DNA of 38,117 nt from Candidatus Melainabacteria bacterium GWF2_37_15 (GTDB lineage Bacteria > Cyanobacteriota > Vampirovibrionia > Gastranaerophilales > UBA9971): the NCBI GenBank assembly GCA_001784565.1, contig MFRL01000004.1, forward strand, positions 1 to 38,117, given 5' to 3'. The notes under the pieces were generated by a model. That model did not search any database and was not told the DNA's origin. It was given only the letters and a program-made list of their open reading frames with translations. Positions 14,514 to 23,898 of this stretch are shown here, piece after piece. Numbering within the stretch: the stretch's first letter is position 1; each line of letters begins with the position of its first letter. The translations under genes were made by a program, and so were the position numbers.

Positions 14514-16669
14514 TTTAACCGAAACAGCACAAAGCCGTGTGATTTTAAAGAAATATTTAAATAATCTTTCTGTGATGAGATGATGTAATCTTCCTGTTTA
14601 AAAAGTTCTTCTAATGTGTAATCAGCAGGTATTTTTGCAATTAAGTCCTGCGAAGATAAATTAGCAAGTGCAAGTACAGGTTTTTCATTTGAAAACTCAG
14701 GGAACTTTATCATTCCAAAAATCGAGTGATGGCCTGTGTGCAAATCGCAGAACTTATAAGACCTCAGCGCAGAATGTTCTTTTCTTAATTTATTCAGTGT
14801 TTTTATAACTCTGAGAGCGGGGTAGTCTTGCTTTAGTGCCTTTTTAAATTCTTCAGCGGTTATTGAGCCTCTTTGCAGCTCTCTTGGGTCTTCACATTTT
14901 TCAAAGGTTATTGCTTTGCCACAGCCCACGTATTCCCGCCCAAGCAGCTTTTCAAGAGTAAAGAATTGTTCTTTTTGCCTTTTTATCATCTGTTCATAGC
15001 GGTTCGCAGCGCCGATTTCTGTTCCATAATAAATAACCGGTGAAGCAGGCATCATATACTGACAGAAAAATGCGGTTGCAATACGCTTACTATTCTTATT
15101 AAGACAGCTTGCATACCTGGCGCCGCCGCTCATACCGTTTTTATAAATAATTCCACGGGGATTAGATTCAGGTTTGCGGATATACTCCCGCATTTTTTCT
15201 ATTTCCTGAATAAAACCCATATAAGTTTCGTCATGATGCTCTATGGGCAGGAGGGGAACAGATGTGTTCAGACCTTCCTCGCCTCGATGATGCACCTGTG
15301 TCCAGAAAGGAGTAGTGTTTTCAAAATAAATCATTTCTCTAAGCATTTGCTGGAGCTGGAAATCAAACAGCGCATCTCCGCCTGTTGTAGTTTTACAGCC
15401 GTTTATTATAGTTTCATGACCTGCATATCCTTTTAACTTAAGTGAAGTAGTAACAACTTCGGGCAGTATTATGGTTTTTGGGGATAAGTGCTTTAAGAAC
15501 TGTTTTATAAGCATTTGTAGGGCATATGTTTCCGGCAGGTCTTTGGCATCAGTGCCGGGCTTTTTAATCCAGTGGGCGATGGCGTCAGTTCTCTTCCCTA
15601 GCACACCAAGGCTTATTTCTTCACCGAGGAAATTAAACAGTTCATCCATTACGTGTGGGTTTTGTAGGTCTAAATCAACCTGGAACGGGTAAAATTCCCT
15701 GTAAAACAGTACATCTTTATCGAGATTTTTTACTTTTTTCCTGAGCCAGAGGGTTTTATCAACATCAGGGAAGATTAAGATCCTTTTAGAAATTACTTTA
15801 TTGCCATTCGCATCATTTTCTTCAAGGTATAAAAACAAATCCCCGTTTTCATCCCTTAAAACTTGATTTATATCAATGTCTTTCCAGTGATCCGGGCATT
15901 TTAAATAATAATCAAAATACTTGCTTTCGCCGTTTAAAGCTTTTAAGAACCACTTATGTTCAGCGGATGTGTGGTTAAATACCAGGTCAGTTGCTATTTT
16001 AAAATTTCGCTTTGTGGCTTCTGTGATGAATTCCCTGAATTTCGCCTCGCCTCCAAAGTCTTCGGAGGGTTTATAATCAGAAATATCATATCCTGCATCA
16101 CCGTTTGGTGATTGATAATGAGGCAGTATATAGATATTTTTTATTCCTATCTCTTCAAGATAATCCAGCTGGTTCTTTAAGGTGGAAAAATTGCCTTTTC
16201 CGTTTTCATCCGTGCCAAAATACTGGACATATGTGTAATACCACGGCTCAGAGTACCAATCATCTGGAATTTTTTCCAAATATTCCTCTGGCATTAGCTT
16301 TTTATATTTAACCAGATTCTTAAAGAATGAAACAAAGATAGCGCAGGCGTCATCATTGTTTTTTGCAAGTGTATTACAGAGTTTTTCAATTATTTTTAAA
16401 TCGTCAGGGTTAGCCAGGCTATTTCCAGCAGTTTTAATATTATATGCTTCTTTTATAGCAGTATCCCTGTCGGAAATAACTTTGCTAAAGAATTCCTCCA
16501 TCTGGGATTCGGAAATTTCGCACTCCACCAGTCTTAAGTAGTCGATTACATGCGGTATTTCATAGTAGGTTTTAGTTTCCAGAATTTTTATAAAATTCGG
16601 GTCTTTTTCGTACTTTTTATAGAAAGTATACTGCTCAGTATCAAGGATTGTCTCAAATTTTACAGTCAC
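14510..16669 (-). CDS. GH13 amylosucrase-like glucosyltransferase
   Basis: This 719-residue enzyme has a GH13 barrel. Motif I is DLVFNHTS (residues 228-235). The nucleophile D362 is in [16 protein letters not shown], whose RxDAxA..K..GT spacing is amylosucrase-like. The proposed acid E404 is in ILPEV, and the third acid D480 in HHDE, with H where most members have N or S. An N-terminal helical domain of ~150 residues precedes the barrel, as in amylosucrase. Amylosucrase transfers glucose from sucrose to a glucan and releases fructose. At about 720 residues it is longer than usual (~640). It starts at GTG, with AAGG 9 bases upstream, and overlaps the transporter gene by 17 bases. Sucrose hydrolysis or phosphorolysis, or another glucoside, are alternatives. 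Confidence 0.82.
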   Translation of the reverse strand: MTVKFETILDTEQYTFYKKYEKDPNFIKILETKTYYEIPHVIDYLRLVECEISESQMEEFFSKVISDRDTAIKEAYNIKTAGNSLANPDDLKIIEKLCNTLAKNNDDACAIFVSFFKNLVKYKKLMPEEYLEKIPDDWYSEPWYYTYVQYFGTDENGKGNFSTLKNQLDYLEEIGIKNIYILPHYQSPNGDAGYDISDYKPSEDFGGEAKFREFITEATKRNFKIATDLVFNHTSAEHKWFLKALNGESKYFDYYLKCPDHWKDIDINQVLRDENGDLFLYLEENDANGNKVISKRILIFPDVDKTLWLRKKVKNLDKDVLFYREFYPFQVDLDLQNPHVMDELFNFLGEEISLGVLGKRTDAIAHWIKKPGTDAKDLPETYALQMLIKQFLKHLSPKTIILPEVVTTSLKLKGYAGHETIINGCKTTTGGDALFDFQLQQMLREMIYFENTTPFWTQVHHRGEEGLNTSVPLLPIEHHDETYMGFIQEIEKMREYIRKPESNPRGIIYKNGMSGGARYASCLNKNSKRIATAFFCQYMMPASPVIYYGTEIGAANRYEQMIKRQKEQFFTLEKLLGREYVGCGKAITFEKCEDPRELQRGSITAEEFKKALKQDYPALRVIKTLNKLRKEHSALRSYKFCDLHTGHHSIFGMIKFPEFSNEKPVLALANLSSQDLIAKIPADYTLEELFKQEDYIISSQKDYLNISLKSHGFVLFRLK

Positions 16670-18188
16670 AGAATGATACCTTCTTCTCCTTGATGAACTG
16701 TAGCGCTATTATCCCTGCAAACACACACCCTGATGCGACAAGAAACGCAATTGACCAGTTATGTGAACTGCCTAACGTGGTAGTCACAGGGTTTTGTGAG
16801 ATTACCCAGGCTATAAATGTAGCTGATATAAGCTGTGGGCCTGCTATAAACATATTAAATATGCCCATAATTGAGCCTTCGCTGCCTCGTGGCATATAGT
16901 CGCATAAAATCGAGAAAGGTATAGATAATATAGTTGCCCAGGCGACTCCGGCGCACGCCATCATAATAATAGCCTGCATTGGAGTGGATAATGATGGTGC
17001 AAACAGAAATGCAAGTGCTAAAAATAGCAAACTCACGGTGAAAATCGGTTTTTTCCCGAATTTCGCACAGAGATAACCGAGTGGAATTGATAACATCAAA
17101 GCCACGAAGTTAAACGCTACCAGCGCAAGCTGTGCTGTATTTGTGGCTTCCTGGTCCAGTTTCTTCATTAGTGCTATTTTCTGGTAATTTCCCATATTGT
17201 TATCAACTATAAGGGTTTGAATCTGGTCTTTTTTGCCTGTTGATAGCAGTTTTTTATATTCATTAAAAGTATTTTGGACGTTTTGTGTTTCGTAATTTAC
17301 TTCGGATTTCTGATATGATTGCTCCATTTCCTTGTACTGTTTTGTGGACATATCGGGTAATAAGTAGATATTATGCACAATATAAGGAGTTAGATATATG
17401 AACATGCACATAATTCCTACCCAAAGAAGGAATTGAACTCCGCAAAGCTTGTGGATTTCTCTGTCACTCTTTGCAAACACCTTAAAAGCGTCAAATAAGG
17501 TAGGTTTCTCTTCCTGTACTCCTTGTTTGACAGGTTTTTTATATTCTTTAATGGTTAATGATGTGTAAATAATAAATAATACAAGGGCTACAGCGGACAT
17601 AATATATTGTTGTTCAATGTTCATAGGCACGTTAAATAACTTAAGCGCCGGAGCAACGCCCAGCGCAATTACTGAACCAGCACCAAAGGCGAAGTTTAAA
17701 TATCCATTAGCAACAGCGTGCTGCTTAGGGTTTACATTATCAGGAACAAGCGCCCTGTATGGCCCCTGAGATACGTTAACACAGGCATCAATTACCCATA
17801 TGGTAAGAGCAGCTATCAGTAAAGTAGGGGAGAATGGGAAAAATAGCAGCGCAAGCGCACCAAGAAAAGCACCCACTAATATAAACGGCCTTCTCCTGCC
17901 TATTTTCGTCCAGGTGCGGTCGGAAATTGCACCTACAATAGGTTGTACCAACAGGCCGGTTATAGGTCCTGCGCACCAGATAAGCCCGAATAAAAAAGGA
18001 TTTGCGCCAAGCGGTTCAAGCACTCTTGAAGAAAGCGCAATTTGCATACTCCAGGCAAATTGTATGCCTATTATGCCTAAACACAGGTTGAATAACTGCA
18101 TTACAGACATCATTGGGAGTGAACTCACTTCTTTTTCTGTTTGCTGTGGTTGCAGAGTCGGATCCATCGTTTCCTGAATTGCTGACAT
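16653..18188 (-). CDS. SUT/GPH-like sugar-cation symporter (probable sucrose permease)
   Basis: This 511-residue, ~12-span MFS protein carries SDRTWTKIGRRRPFI at residues 89-103, the hallmark loop 2-3 motif of plant-type sucrose transporters and GPH symporters. It also has QFAWSMQIALSSRVLEPLG in the first span. It would import sucrose with protons or cations. An unusual ~75-residue hydrophilic insert (about 277-352, LPDMSTKQYKEMEQSYQKSE onward) separates two spans near the middle. The gene sits between the fructokinase and the amylosucrase-like gene and overlaps the latter, which supports sucrose as substrate. GAGG lies 11 bases before the ATG. Maltose or another glucoside cannot be excluded. 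Confidence 0.82.
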   Translation of the reverse strand: MSAIQETMDPTLQPQQTEKEVSSLPMMSVMQLFNLCLGIIGIQFAWSMQIALSSRVLEPLGANPFLFGLIWCAGPITGLLVQPIVGAISDRTWTKIGRRRPFILVGAFLGALALLFFPFSPTLLIAALTIWVIDACVNVSQGPYRALVPDNVNPKQHAVANGYLNFAFGAGSVIALGVAPALKLFNVPMNIEQQYIMSAVALVLFIIYTSLTIKEYKKPVKQGVQEEKPTLFDAFKVFAKSDREIHKLCGVQFLLWVGIMCMFIYLTPYIVHNIYLLPDMSTKQYKEMEQSYQKSEVNYETQNVQNTFNEYKKLLSTGKKDQIQTLIVDNNMGNYQKIALMKKLDQEATNTAQLALVAFNFVALMLSIPLGYLCAKFGKKPIFTVSLLFLALAFLFAPSLSTPMQAIIMMACAGVAWATILSIPFSILCDYMPRGSEGSIMGIFNMFIAGPQLISATFIAWVISQNPVTTTLGSSHNWSIAFLVASGCVFAGIIALQFIKEKKVSFCDCKI

Positions 18189-18206
18189 GTTTTGATTTAC
18201 CTCGTA

Positions 18207-19190
18207 TTATTTTGCTAAAAATTCTTCTAATTCTTTCCTGGTGGGCAAAGCGCTCATTGCACCCGGCTTTATAGTAGCTAGTGCGCCGACTGCATTTGCT
18301 TTTGTTAAAATAAAGCTGATTTCCTCACTGGCAATGTTTTCTATATCCTGATTTTCAGTATTTATATACTCATATATACCGCCAATCAGTCCTGAAACAA
18401 AACCGTCGCCAGCCCCTGTCATTTCAACTGACGGGACTTTAAATGGTTGTACATAGCCTCTGCCGTTTTTATTTATATAAAATGAACCTTTTTCGCCCAT
18501 TGTTATAACAAGTAATTTCAGGCTGTATTCATTAAAAACCTTTTCAGCTGCGGATTCTATGTTATTTTCTATGCCACTGACCAAGTTTACTTCGTCGTCG
18601 CTGAGTTTTAACACATCAACGTATTTAATAGTCTGTTTTATGACATTAACCGCTTCTTCTACTGATGACCACACTGCCGGCCGCAAATTCGGGTCATAAA
18701 CCTTGATATTATCGTTTTTAGTGTTTTCAAGAATTCTTTTAATTACGTTTCTACTTTTTTCACAAGCCTGTATAAATGAACCAAAATATATAATTGAAGC
18801 GTTTTTAAGGTTATTTAAATCAATTTTATCATACTCAAGCATAGTATCAGCGCATAATGACTTGCTAAATCCCTTAAATACCCTGTTTCCGTTTTTGTCA
18901 GTAAGTACATATGCACATCTGGTACCGGCATTTTCAATTGTTTGAGAATGCGATACATCTACATTAAGTGAATTTAAGTGATTTTTTAACCATTCTCCGA
19001 AAATATCCTGAGAAAATCCGCCTATGAACTGTACCGGATAACCCTGCTTCGCAAGCCCTACAGCCACGTTTGCAGGCGCACCCCCCGGCAGTTTAATGAA
19101 TTCATTCGCTTCGTTCAAATCAAGGGTCTTATTCAGGCATGTCCAATCAACCAACACTTCGCCGATTGAAATGATTTTTCCATTTTTCAT
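18207..19190 (-). CDS. PfkB-family carbohydrate kinase, probable fructokinase
   Basis: This 327-residue protein has both PfkB signatures. LPGGAPANVAVGLAKQG (residues 34-50) is the sugar-binding region, and VEMTGAGDGFVSGLIGG (255-271) is the anion hole with catalytic base D262. ISIGEVLVDW at the start and the overall length match bacterial fructokinases. It would phosphorylate fructose to fructose 6-phosphate with ATP, taking up the fructose released by the amylosucrase-like enzyme two genes downstream. It is the first gene of the sugar operon, 18 bases before the transporter. No strong Shine-Dalgarno precedes the ATG. 2-keto-3-deoxygluconate or ribokinase activity is less likely given the context. 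Confidence 0.87.
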   Translation of the reverse strand: MKNGKIISIGEVLVDWTCLNKTLDLNEANEFIKLPGGAPANVAVGLAKQGYPVQFIGGFSQDIFGEWLKNHLNSLNVDVSHSQTIENAGTRCAYVLTDKNGNRVFKGFSKSLCADTMLEYDKIDLNNLKNASIIYFGSFIQACEKSRNVIKRILENTKNDNIKVYDPNLRPAVWSSVEEAVNVIKQTIKYVDVLKLSDDEVNLVSGIENNIESAAEKVFNEYSLKLLVITMGEKGSFYINKNGRGYVQPFKVPSVEMTGAGDGFVSGLIGGIYEYINTENQDIENIASEEISFILTKANAVGALATIKPGAMSALPTRKELEEFLAK

Positions 19191-19231
19191 ATAAACATTT
19201 TACTTAAAAAAGATGAATATACAACCCGATT

Positions 19232-20026
19232 TTATAACATTGTATAGTCAAAACCCTGCTCTTTTAGCCTTTTCCCCATACTAAATTCAGGTTTAAATTT
19301 GCCATCAGTTTCTTTTGATAATCCGAGTTTTTCTAATAAGGGGCGAACTAGCTTAATTGAGCATAACGGAGAAATTATTGTTAAAGCGGTAGTCATACCA
19401 ATTGCTTCACCGAATTTTTGAGATCCTATAACATTATTGTGGGTTGTTGGATTATTATCAATAAATTTTAAGGTAGTTGTTACAAAACTGTTTTCAGGTA
19501 GTTTATCTGGTTGAACTTCCTTTAAAATGTCCATATTTCCTTCAAGGGCATCCATTATATTGTCTTTTTTGCCTTTTACGGTTTCTTTAACAATAGTGTA
19601 TAGCTTGCTACCTTTTTTAATAACTATTTCCTTCTTGGCTTCTATATTTTCTCTTACATTTTTTAGAACTTTGCCGTTGTATTTATGGATTTCGCTTATA
19701 GTTTTATTAATATCCTTAAGTTTTAATCCTTTAAAACATTTAAAAGCGTTTTTTGCAATTAAATGCCTGCCTAAAAGCAGCCCTCCCACGGCAAAAAGCG
19801 GCGTTAATAGAAAATGAGCGCTCAGTGCAAAAACTTCCTGTAATCCTGCAATACCTGCTGCGTAGTGTCGTGCAGACGGTTTTTCCTTTTTATCCATTTC
19901 CGCAGCTATTATTCTGGTTGTTCCATTTATCGCAACCAAAGCACCCACATAATATTTGGCCATATTTGGAGCTGTAATATGGTTTATAAAGCTTGCTGTA
20001 TTCAGTTTACTTACGGCATTTAACAT
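19232..20026 (-). CDS. Uncharacterised membrane protein, paralogue of its neighbour
   Basis: I do not recognise this 264-residue protein. It has two or three probable membrane spans near the N terminus (NMAKYYVGALVAI, and LQEVFALSAHFLLTPLFAVG to GLLLGR). A lysine-rich helical middle follows (KVLKNVRENIEAKKEIVIKK), with a final span or amphipathic segment (ALTIISPLCSIKLVRPLL). The segment KKEKPSARHYAAGIAGLQEV, about residues 45-64, aligns with KKEEPGKRIYAATRTLVQEG in the next protein upstream, so the two look like diverged tandem copies. The genes are 6 bases apart with AAGGAT just before the start, so they are co-transcribed. The cellular role is unknown. Confidence 0.65.
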   Translation of the reverse strand: MLNAVSKLNTASFINHITAPNMAKYYVGALVAINGTTRIIAAEMDKKEKPSARHYAAGIAGLQEVFALSAHFLLTPLFAVGGLLLGRHLIAKNAFKCFKGLKLKDINKTISEIHKYNGKVLKNVRENIEAKKEIVIKKGSKLYTIVKETVKGKKDNIMDALEGNMDILKEVQPDKLPENSFVTTTLKFIDNNPTTHNNVIGSQKFGEAIGMTTALTIISPLCSIKLVRPLLEKLGLSKETDGKFKPEFSMGKRLKEQGFDYTML

Positions 20027-20032
20027 ATCCTT

Positions 20033-20503
20033 TTATACTCTCAGCTCTGCCATAGGGGTTTTATACGTGTATGATGTTATATCCAGCTTTCCCTGTTGTT
20101 TTTTCATTGCCATTGCATGGACTTTTTCCTTAATGGGAAGTTTGTTAATAACTGTTGTTGTTAAAGGCGGAATAACCAGGTTTGCCAGTGCAAATCCCAC
20201 AGTTGTAGATAGCCCGATAATACCAAGCTTATTAGTGGAGTTTGTAGCCAGTTTACTTCCTAGTGCACCGCATAAAGCAGCTGTTCCCAAGGCGATAGGA
20301 AGAGCGATTCCCTCCTGTACAAGTGTCCTGGTAGCTGCATAGATGCGTTTACCAGGTTCTTCCTTCTTGTTTGTAGCAATTATCCAGGGCATAAAACTAA
20401 TACTGCCCAGCCCTATAAGAATTTGAGGCACGAAAGGGTTAGGCCCCATAAAATTCTTAAGGACTTTGTCTCTTAAATCTACTAAATTTTTTGCTAAAGC
20501 CAT
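20033..20503 (-). CDS. Uncharacterised small membrane protein
   Basis: This 156-residue protein is not recognised. It begins MALAKNLVDLRDKVLKNFMG, then has a hydrophobic segment (PQILIGLGSISFMPWIIAT). The conserved KKEEPGKRIYAATRTLVQEG follows, shared with the downstream neighbour, then two more hydrophobic stretches (IALPIALGTAALCGALGSKL and LGIIGLSTTVGFALANLVIP). The end is polar. It lacks a cleavable signal peptide. No strong Shine-Dalgarno is seen before the ATG at 20503, and the 112 bases upstream hold only AT-rich sequence. It is probably the first gene of a two-gene unit. Confidence 0.65.
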   Translation of the reverse strand: MALAKNLVDLRDKVLKNFMGPNPFVPQILIGLGSISFMPWIIATNKKEEPGKRIYAATRTLVQEGIALPIALGTAALCGALGSKLATNSTNKLGIIGLSTTVGFALANLVIPPLTTTVINKLPIKEKVHAMAMKKQQGKLDITSYTYKTPMAELRV

Positions 20504-20615
20504 TTTGAGTCCAAACCCTATACACTAAAATTAAAACAAGATTTCAACTTTAAATGTCAAAAGATGCCATTATATTAAGGAATATTAAGTTAAATTTTCT
20601 GGAATGTCACGTTTG

Positions 20616-21791
20616 TCATTGTAACAATTCCACCTGTTTTTCTATCATTTGAGCTAAATTGTAATTTTCGACTATAGTCTTTCTTGCATTTGTTTTCAAA
20701 TGATCTAAAAGTCCTTTATTATCAAGCACAAAATCCACTTTTTCGGCGATTTCATTAATGTTAGAGAAATTAAATAATAATCCGTTAACTTCATCTTTAA
20801 TTACTTCCAGCACAGGCGGGGTTGAAGAAGCCAAAACGGTACATCCACAGGCCATTGCCTCCAGCATTGACCAGGATAAAACAAATGGATAGGTTAAATA
20901 TACGTGTGCTGATGATATTTGCAGCAGTTTTAAGTATTCAGAATATGGCAAACTGCCTGTAAAATGCAGTCGGTTCATATCATAATCATATTTTTCCAGC
21001 ATCAATTTCTTGAAAGTTTGTCCTTCTGGCAGTTTTGCGCCATAACAAACCCTGTCTTCTCCTGCTATTATAATATGCGCATTGGGCCGCCTTTTTTGAA
21101 TGATTGATACCGCTTCCATAAACTGCGGGAAGCCCCGATATGGTTCCATTCCTCGGGTTGCATAGGTTATAATTTCATCTTTTTTTGAAAAACCATTAAA
21201 TACCGCATTATCATCCGGTTTAAAATAATTCGTATCAATACCCTCGTGAATTACAGACGTTTTGCTGTGGAATTCCTTTGGTATCTGCGTTAATTGCCAC
21301 TGAGTCGGCGTAATTGCCTTATCGCATGTGTACAAGTCCACTAGAAGATGCGAGTTTTTATACCTGGTTTTTGCTCGTGTATCAACCTGCGGCGGGGAGA
21401 TAAAATCAATGTCGCTGTTATCGGAATTATAAAACCATTCAATGTGTGCAATTATCTTTGATTCAGGGAAAACCTCTTTCATAAACGATACCGGCCCCCA
21501 GGAATGCCCGATTATCACGTCAGGAATAAAGCCCTGATTGCGCAGGTTCATTGCTGACCTTAATGCGCCCTGCCCATGCAGTACTGATTCCTCGGTAAAG
21601 CGTAGGTAATGGTGGGTTTCTGGTCTGACCTCCCTGTGCAAGCCATAGAGAACCTTATGGACTCCGGGTAATTCAGGGCTGTCTTTTCTGTTTGTTAAAA
21701 AAACTACCTGATTATTTTTATCCTGTGCAAGATAGCCTGCGAGGTGTCTGAATTGTGCGGGGAAGTTTCTATGTAAAAACAATATTTTCAT
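20616..21791 (-). CDS. Family 4 glycosyltransferase
   Basis: This 391-residue GT-B enzyme begins MKILFLHRNFPAQFRHLAGY. It has the donor-binding half typical of GT4: IITYATRGMEPYRGFPQFME for strand start and phosphate contact, HFTGSLPYSEYLKLLQISSA, and the E-x7-E-like motif YPFVLSWSMLEAMACGCTVL with VLEVIKDEVNGLLF. It would transfer a sugar with retention of configuration. I start at the ATG at 21791: the frame extends to a TTG at 21854, but that would overlap the RTX gene and place a meaningless leader before the first beta strand. No ribosome binding site is evident. It is 40 bases downstream of the RTX gene. Confidence 0.88.
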   Translation of the reverse strand: MKILFLHRNFPAQFRHLAGYLAQDKNNQVVFLTNRKDSPELPGVHKVLYGLHREVRPETHHYLRFTEESVLHGQGALRSAMNLRNQGFIPDVIIGHSWGPVSFMKEVFPESKIIAHIEWFYNSDNSDIDFISPPQVDTRAKTRYKNSHLLVDLYTCDKAITPTQWQLTQIPKEFHSKTSVIHEGIDTNYFKPDDNAVFNGFSKKDEIITYATRGMEPYRGFPQFMEAVSIIQKRRPNAHIIIAGEDRVCYGAKLPEGQTFKKLMLEKYDYDMNRLHFTGSLPYSEYLKLLQISSAHVYLTYPFVLSWSMLEAMACGCTVLASSTPPVLEVIKDEVNGLLFNFSNINEIAEKVDFVLDNKGLLDHLKTNARKTIVENYNLAQMIEKQVELLQ

Positions 21792-21831
21792 ATTGTGTAT
21801 AATAATTGAAAGTAAAGTTAAAAAAAAGGGC

Positions 21832-23724
21832 TTACATATGCCACACTCCGGCAATAATATTCATCAGCTCTGCACTGTTTTTCACATCTTCTACACTGGT
21901 TAATACAATGCCGTTATTATTTCCATAGGCGGTAATGTCCTGTATAACCTGGTTGGCTTCTGTGTTAGTCATGAACACACCATCATTACCAAGCTGAATC
22001 CTCTCTATCTGATTGGCTGTGACGTCCCAATCCTTAACAATGATTTTGTCAATACCTGCTACATCACCATAATCAAGATAGAACGTGCCTGATGCGTTCT
22101 TAAACAGGGCAATGTCATTCTTTTCAATAAGGTATTCCAGACTGATGATGTCCGGGCCGCCGGAATCCACAACAGTGTCAATTCCATCCCTAGGGCCAAA
22201 AACGAACTTGTCCAGGCCTTCTCCGCCATCGAGCAGGTCGTTGCCTGAATTACCGTACAGGTCATCATCTCCGCCTTTTCCGTATATTGTGTCATTACCT
22301 TCTTTGCCAAAAATATAATTGTCCAGGTCGTTTCCTGTTGCTATATGTGCGTTTTCTTCAAGATATAGTTTTTCCACATTAGCAGGAAGGGTATAGTCTA
22401 CGGAACTGCGGACAATATCCTTTCCCTCGTATGGATTTTCAACTATAACATCACCCGGATCATCAATAAAATAAGTATCATTACCTGCACCGCCAAGCAA
22501 GGTGTAACTTTTGTCCTTGCCATAAAGCGTGTCATCTCCGATTGTCCCGTAAATTGAATCATTTCCCGGGGGTGGAGGAAATAAGGCATCTATTTCCTTT
22601 GAGGTCATAGTAGAACCATCAGCAAAATTTAATGTTTCAATTTTTTGTTGGTTTTCTCCAAACCAACCTACTAGTGTAAGCTTATCAGTTGTGTTTTTAA
22701 TGCTGATAATAAGGTTCTCATCAATTTTATTAAAGTCTAAATTCGTTGTAGTCAGCTCTAGAATATCATTTCCGTTCCGGTCTTCTATAGTGTCATTGCC
22801 ATCGCCAACATTAAATAGATATGAGTCATCTCCATCGAAATCAAGGATAAAATCATCGCCGGTTCCGCCCTGTATTGTGTCATTGCCGCTTAAATCGTGA
22901 ATAGTATCATTTCCTCCTTCTCCAAGTAGCAAGTCATTGCCGCTAAGGTCGTAAATACCATCGTTGCCAGCCCCGCCAAAGATATTATCATTGCCGTTAT
23001 AATCCACAATATAGTCGTTTCCGTCTCTACCATTAATCAGGTCATTTCCAAAAACATCATGAACAGTGTCATTTCCGGCATCGCAGTAAATAAGGTCATC
23101 GCCTTCGGTATCTAAAATAAAATCATTGTCATTTCCGGCATTAACAATATCATTGCCAGCTTCTGTGTAGATGGTATCATAGCCGTCACCGCCGTTAATT
23201 TCATCATTTCCTTCCCCACCGGCCAGCATGTCATTTCCTGTAGCTCCATATAGAATGTCAATTCCTGTTTCTCCAAGCACAAGATCATCGCCTGCACCAC
23301 CATAGAGAATATCGGCATCATTGCCGCCAAAAATATAGTCATTACCATCCTCGCCGTTCATGGTATCGTTTCCGTCCTGACCAACAAGTACATCATCTTC
23401 CGTGCCGCCGTTAAGGCTATCATTGCCTATCTCACCGTAAAGGGAGTCATAGCCAGCTCCGCCATTGAGCGTATCATCTCCATCTCCACCGGCTAAAAAG
23501 TCATCACCGGCATCACCGTTCAATACATCATTTCCGGCTTCACCAAGTAAAAGATCATTTCCGAGTCCTCCTAATAGGAGGTCATTATTTGCACCCCCAT
23601 AAAGAGAATCGTCACCATCATTGCCAAAAAGTGTGTCATTTCCATCCAGTCCAACAAGAATATCATTTCCAAGCCCACCGATAAGACTATCATCTGCAAA
23701 TGTTCCATAGATAGTATCAGCCAT
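21832..23724 (-). CDS. RTX (hemolysin-type) calcium-binding repeat protein
   Basis: This 630-residue protein is built mostly of GGxGxDxLx nonapeptides. The run begins at about residue 9 (DDSLIGGLGNDILVG, LDGNDTLFG) and continues to about residue 305. Shorter blocks lie near 385-415 (YGTIGDDTLYG, LLGGAGNDTYF) and 465-500. Such repeats form calcium-bound parallel beta rolls after secretion. There is no N-terminal signal peptide, and the non-repeat C terminus (to ELMNIIAGVWHM) is where a type I secretion signal is expected. No ABC exporter, membrane fusion protein or catalytic domain is present here, so it is probably a surface or adhesion protein and not an enzyme. GGGGGAG precedes the ATG closely. 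The start is firm. Confidence 0.88.
   Translation of the reverse strand: MADTIYGTFADDSLIGGLGNDILVGLDGNDTLFGNDGDDSLYGGANNDLLLGGLGNDLLLGEAGNDVLNGDAGDDFLAGGDGDDTLNGGAGYDSLYGEIGNDSLNGGTEDDVLVGQDGNDTMNGEDGNDYIFGGNDADILYGGAGDDLVLGETGIDILYGATGNDMLAGGEGNDEINGGDGYDTIYTEAGNDIVNAGNDNDFILDTEGDDLIYCDAGNDTVHDVFGNDLINGRDGNDYIVDYNGNDNIFGGAGNDGIYDLSGNDLLLGEGGNDTIHDLSGNDTIQGGTGDDFILDFDGDDSYLFNVGDGNDTIEDRNGNDILELTTTNLDFNKIDENLIISIKNTTDKLTLVGWFGENQQKIETLNFADGSTMTSKEIDALFPPPPGNDSIYGTIGDDTLYGKDKSYTLLGGAGNDTYFIDDPGDVIVENPYEGKDIVRSSVDYTLPANVEKLYLEENAHIATGNDLDNYIFGKEGNDTIYGKGGDDDLYGNSGNDLLDGGEGLDKFVFGPRDGIDTVVDSGGPDIISLEYLIEKNDIALFKNASGTFYLDYGDVAGIDKIIVKDWDVTANQIERIQLGNDGVFMTNTEANQVIQDITAYGNNNGIVLTSVEDVKNSAELMNIIAGVWHM
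22780..23720 (-). repeat. 27-base tandem repeats encoding RTX nonapeptides
   Basis: On the minus strand the RTX gene is a long array of diverged 27-base units of the type GGnGGnnATGATnnn. They encode consecutive calcium-binding nonapeptides. The units are coding and in frame, so slippage or recombination between them would change the beta-roll length without breaking the gene. This is not a CRISPR array: there are no identical repeats with unique spacers. Confidence 0.7.
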
Positions 23725-23898
23725 AATAACTCCCCCTAACTTGCTCTTGTAATCTTCTAAATTTCCATTTCAGTAAAAAGCAAAATTTAAATTAAATCAT
23801 TCCTCATGTGTCCATAGTTTTTTATGATAAAAATCTTTACAATCTCATTAGCAATTTTTTAAATTCAGGTTCATTAAAAAATAAAAAGGAGATAATTA

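Noticed and set aside
22059-23348. Several open frames of 69-83 codons on both strands inside the RTX gene
   Set aside because: They are side effects of the repetitive coding sequence in other frames; they lack ribosome binding sites and sensible composition.
21832-23724. CRISPR-like or satellite array in the repetitive region
   Set aside because: The repeats are in-frame, diverged 27-base units encoding RTX nonapeptides; there are no identical repeats with unique spacers.
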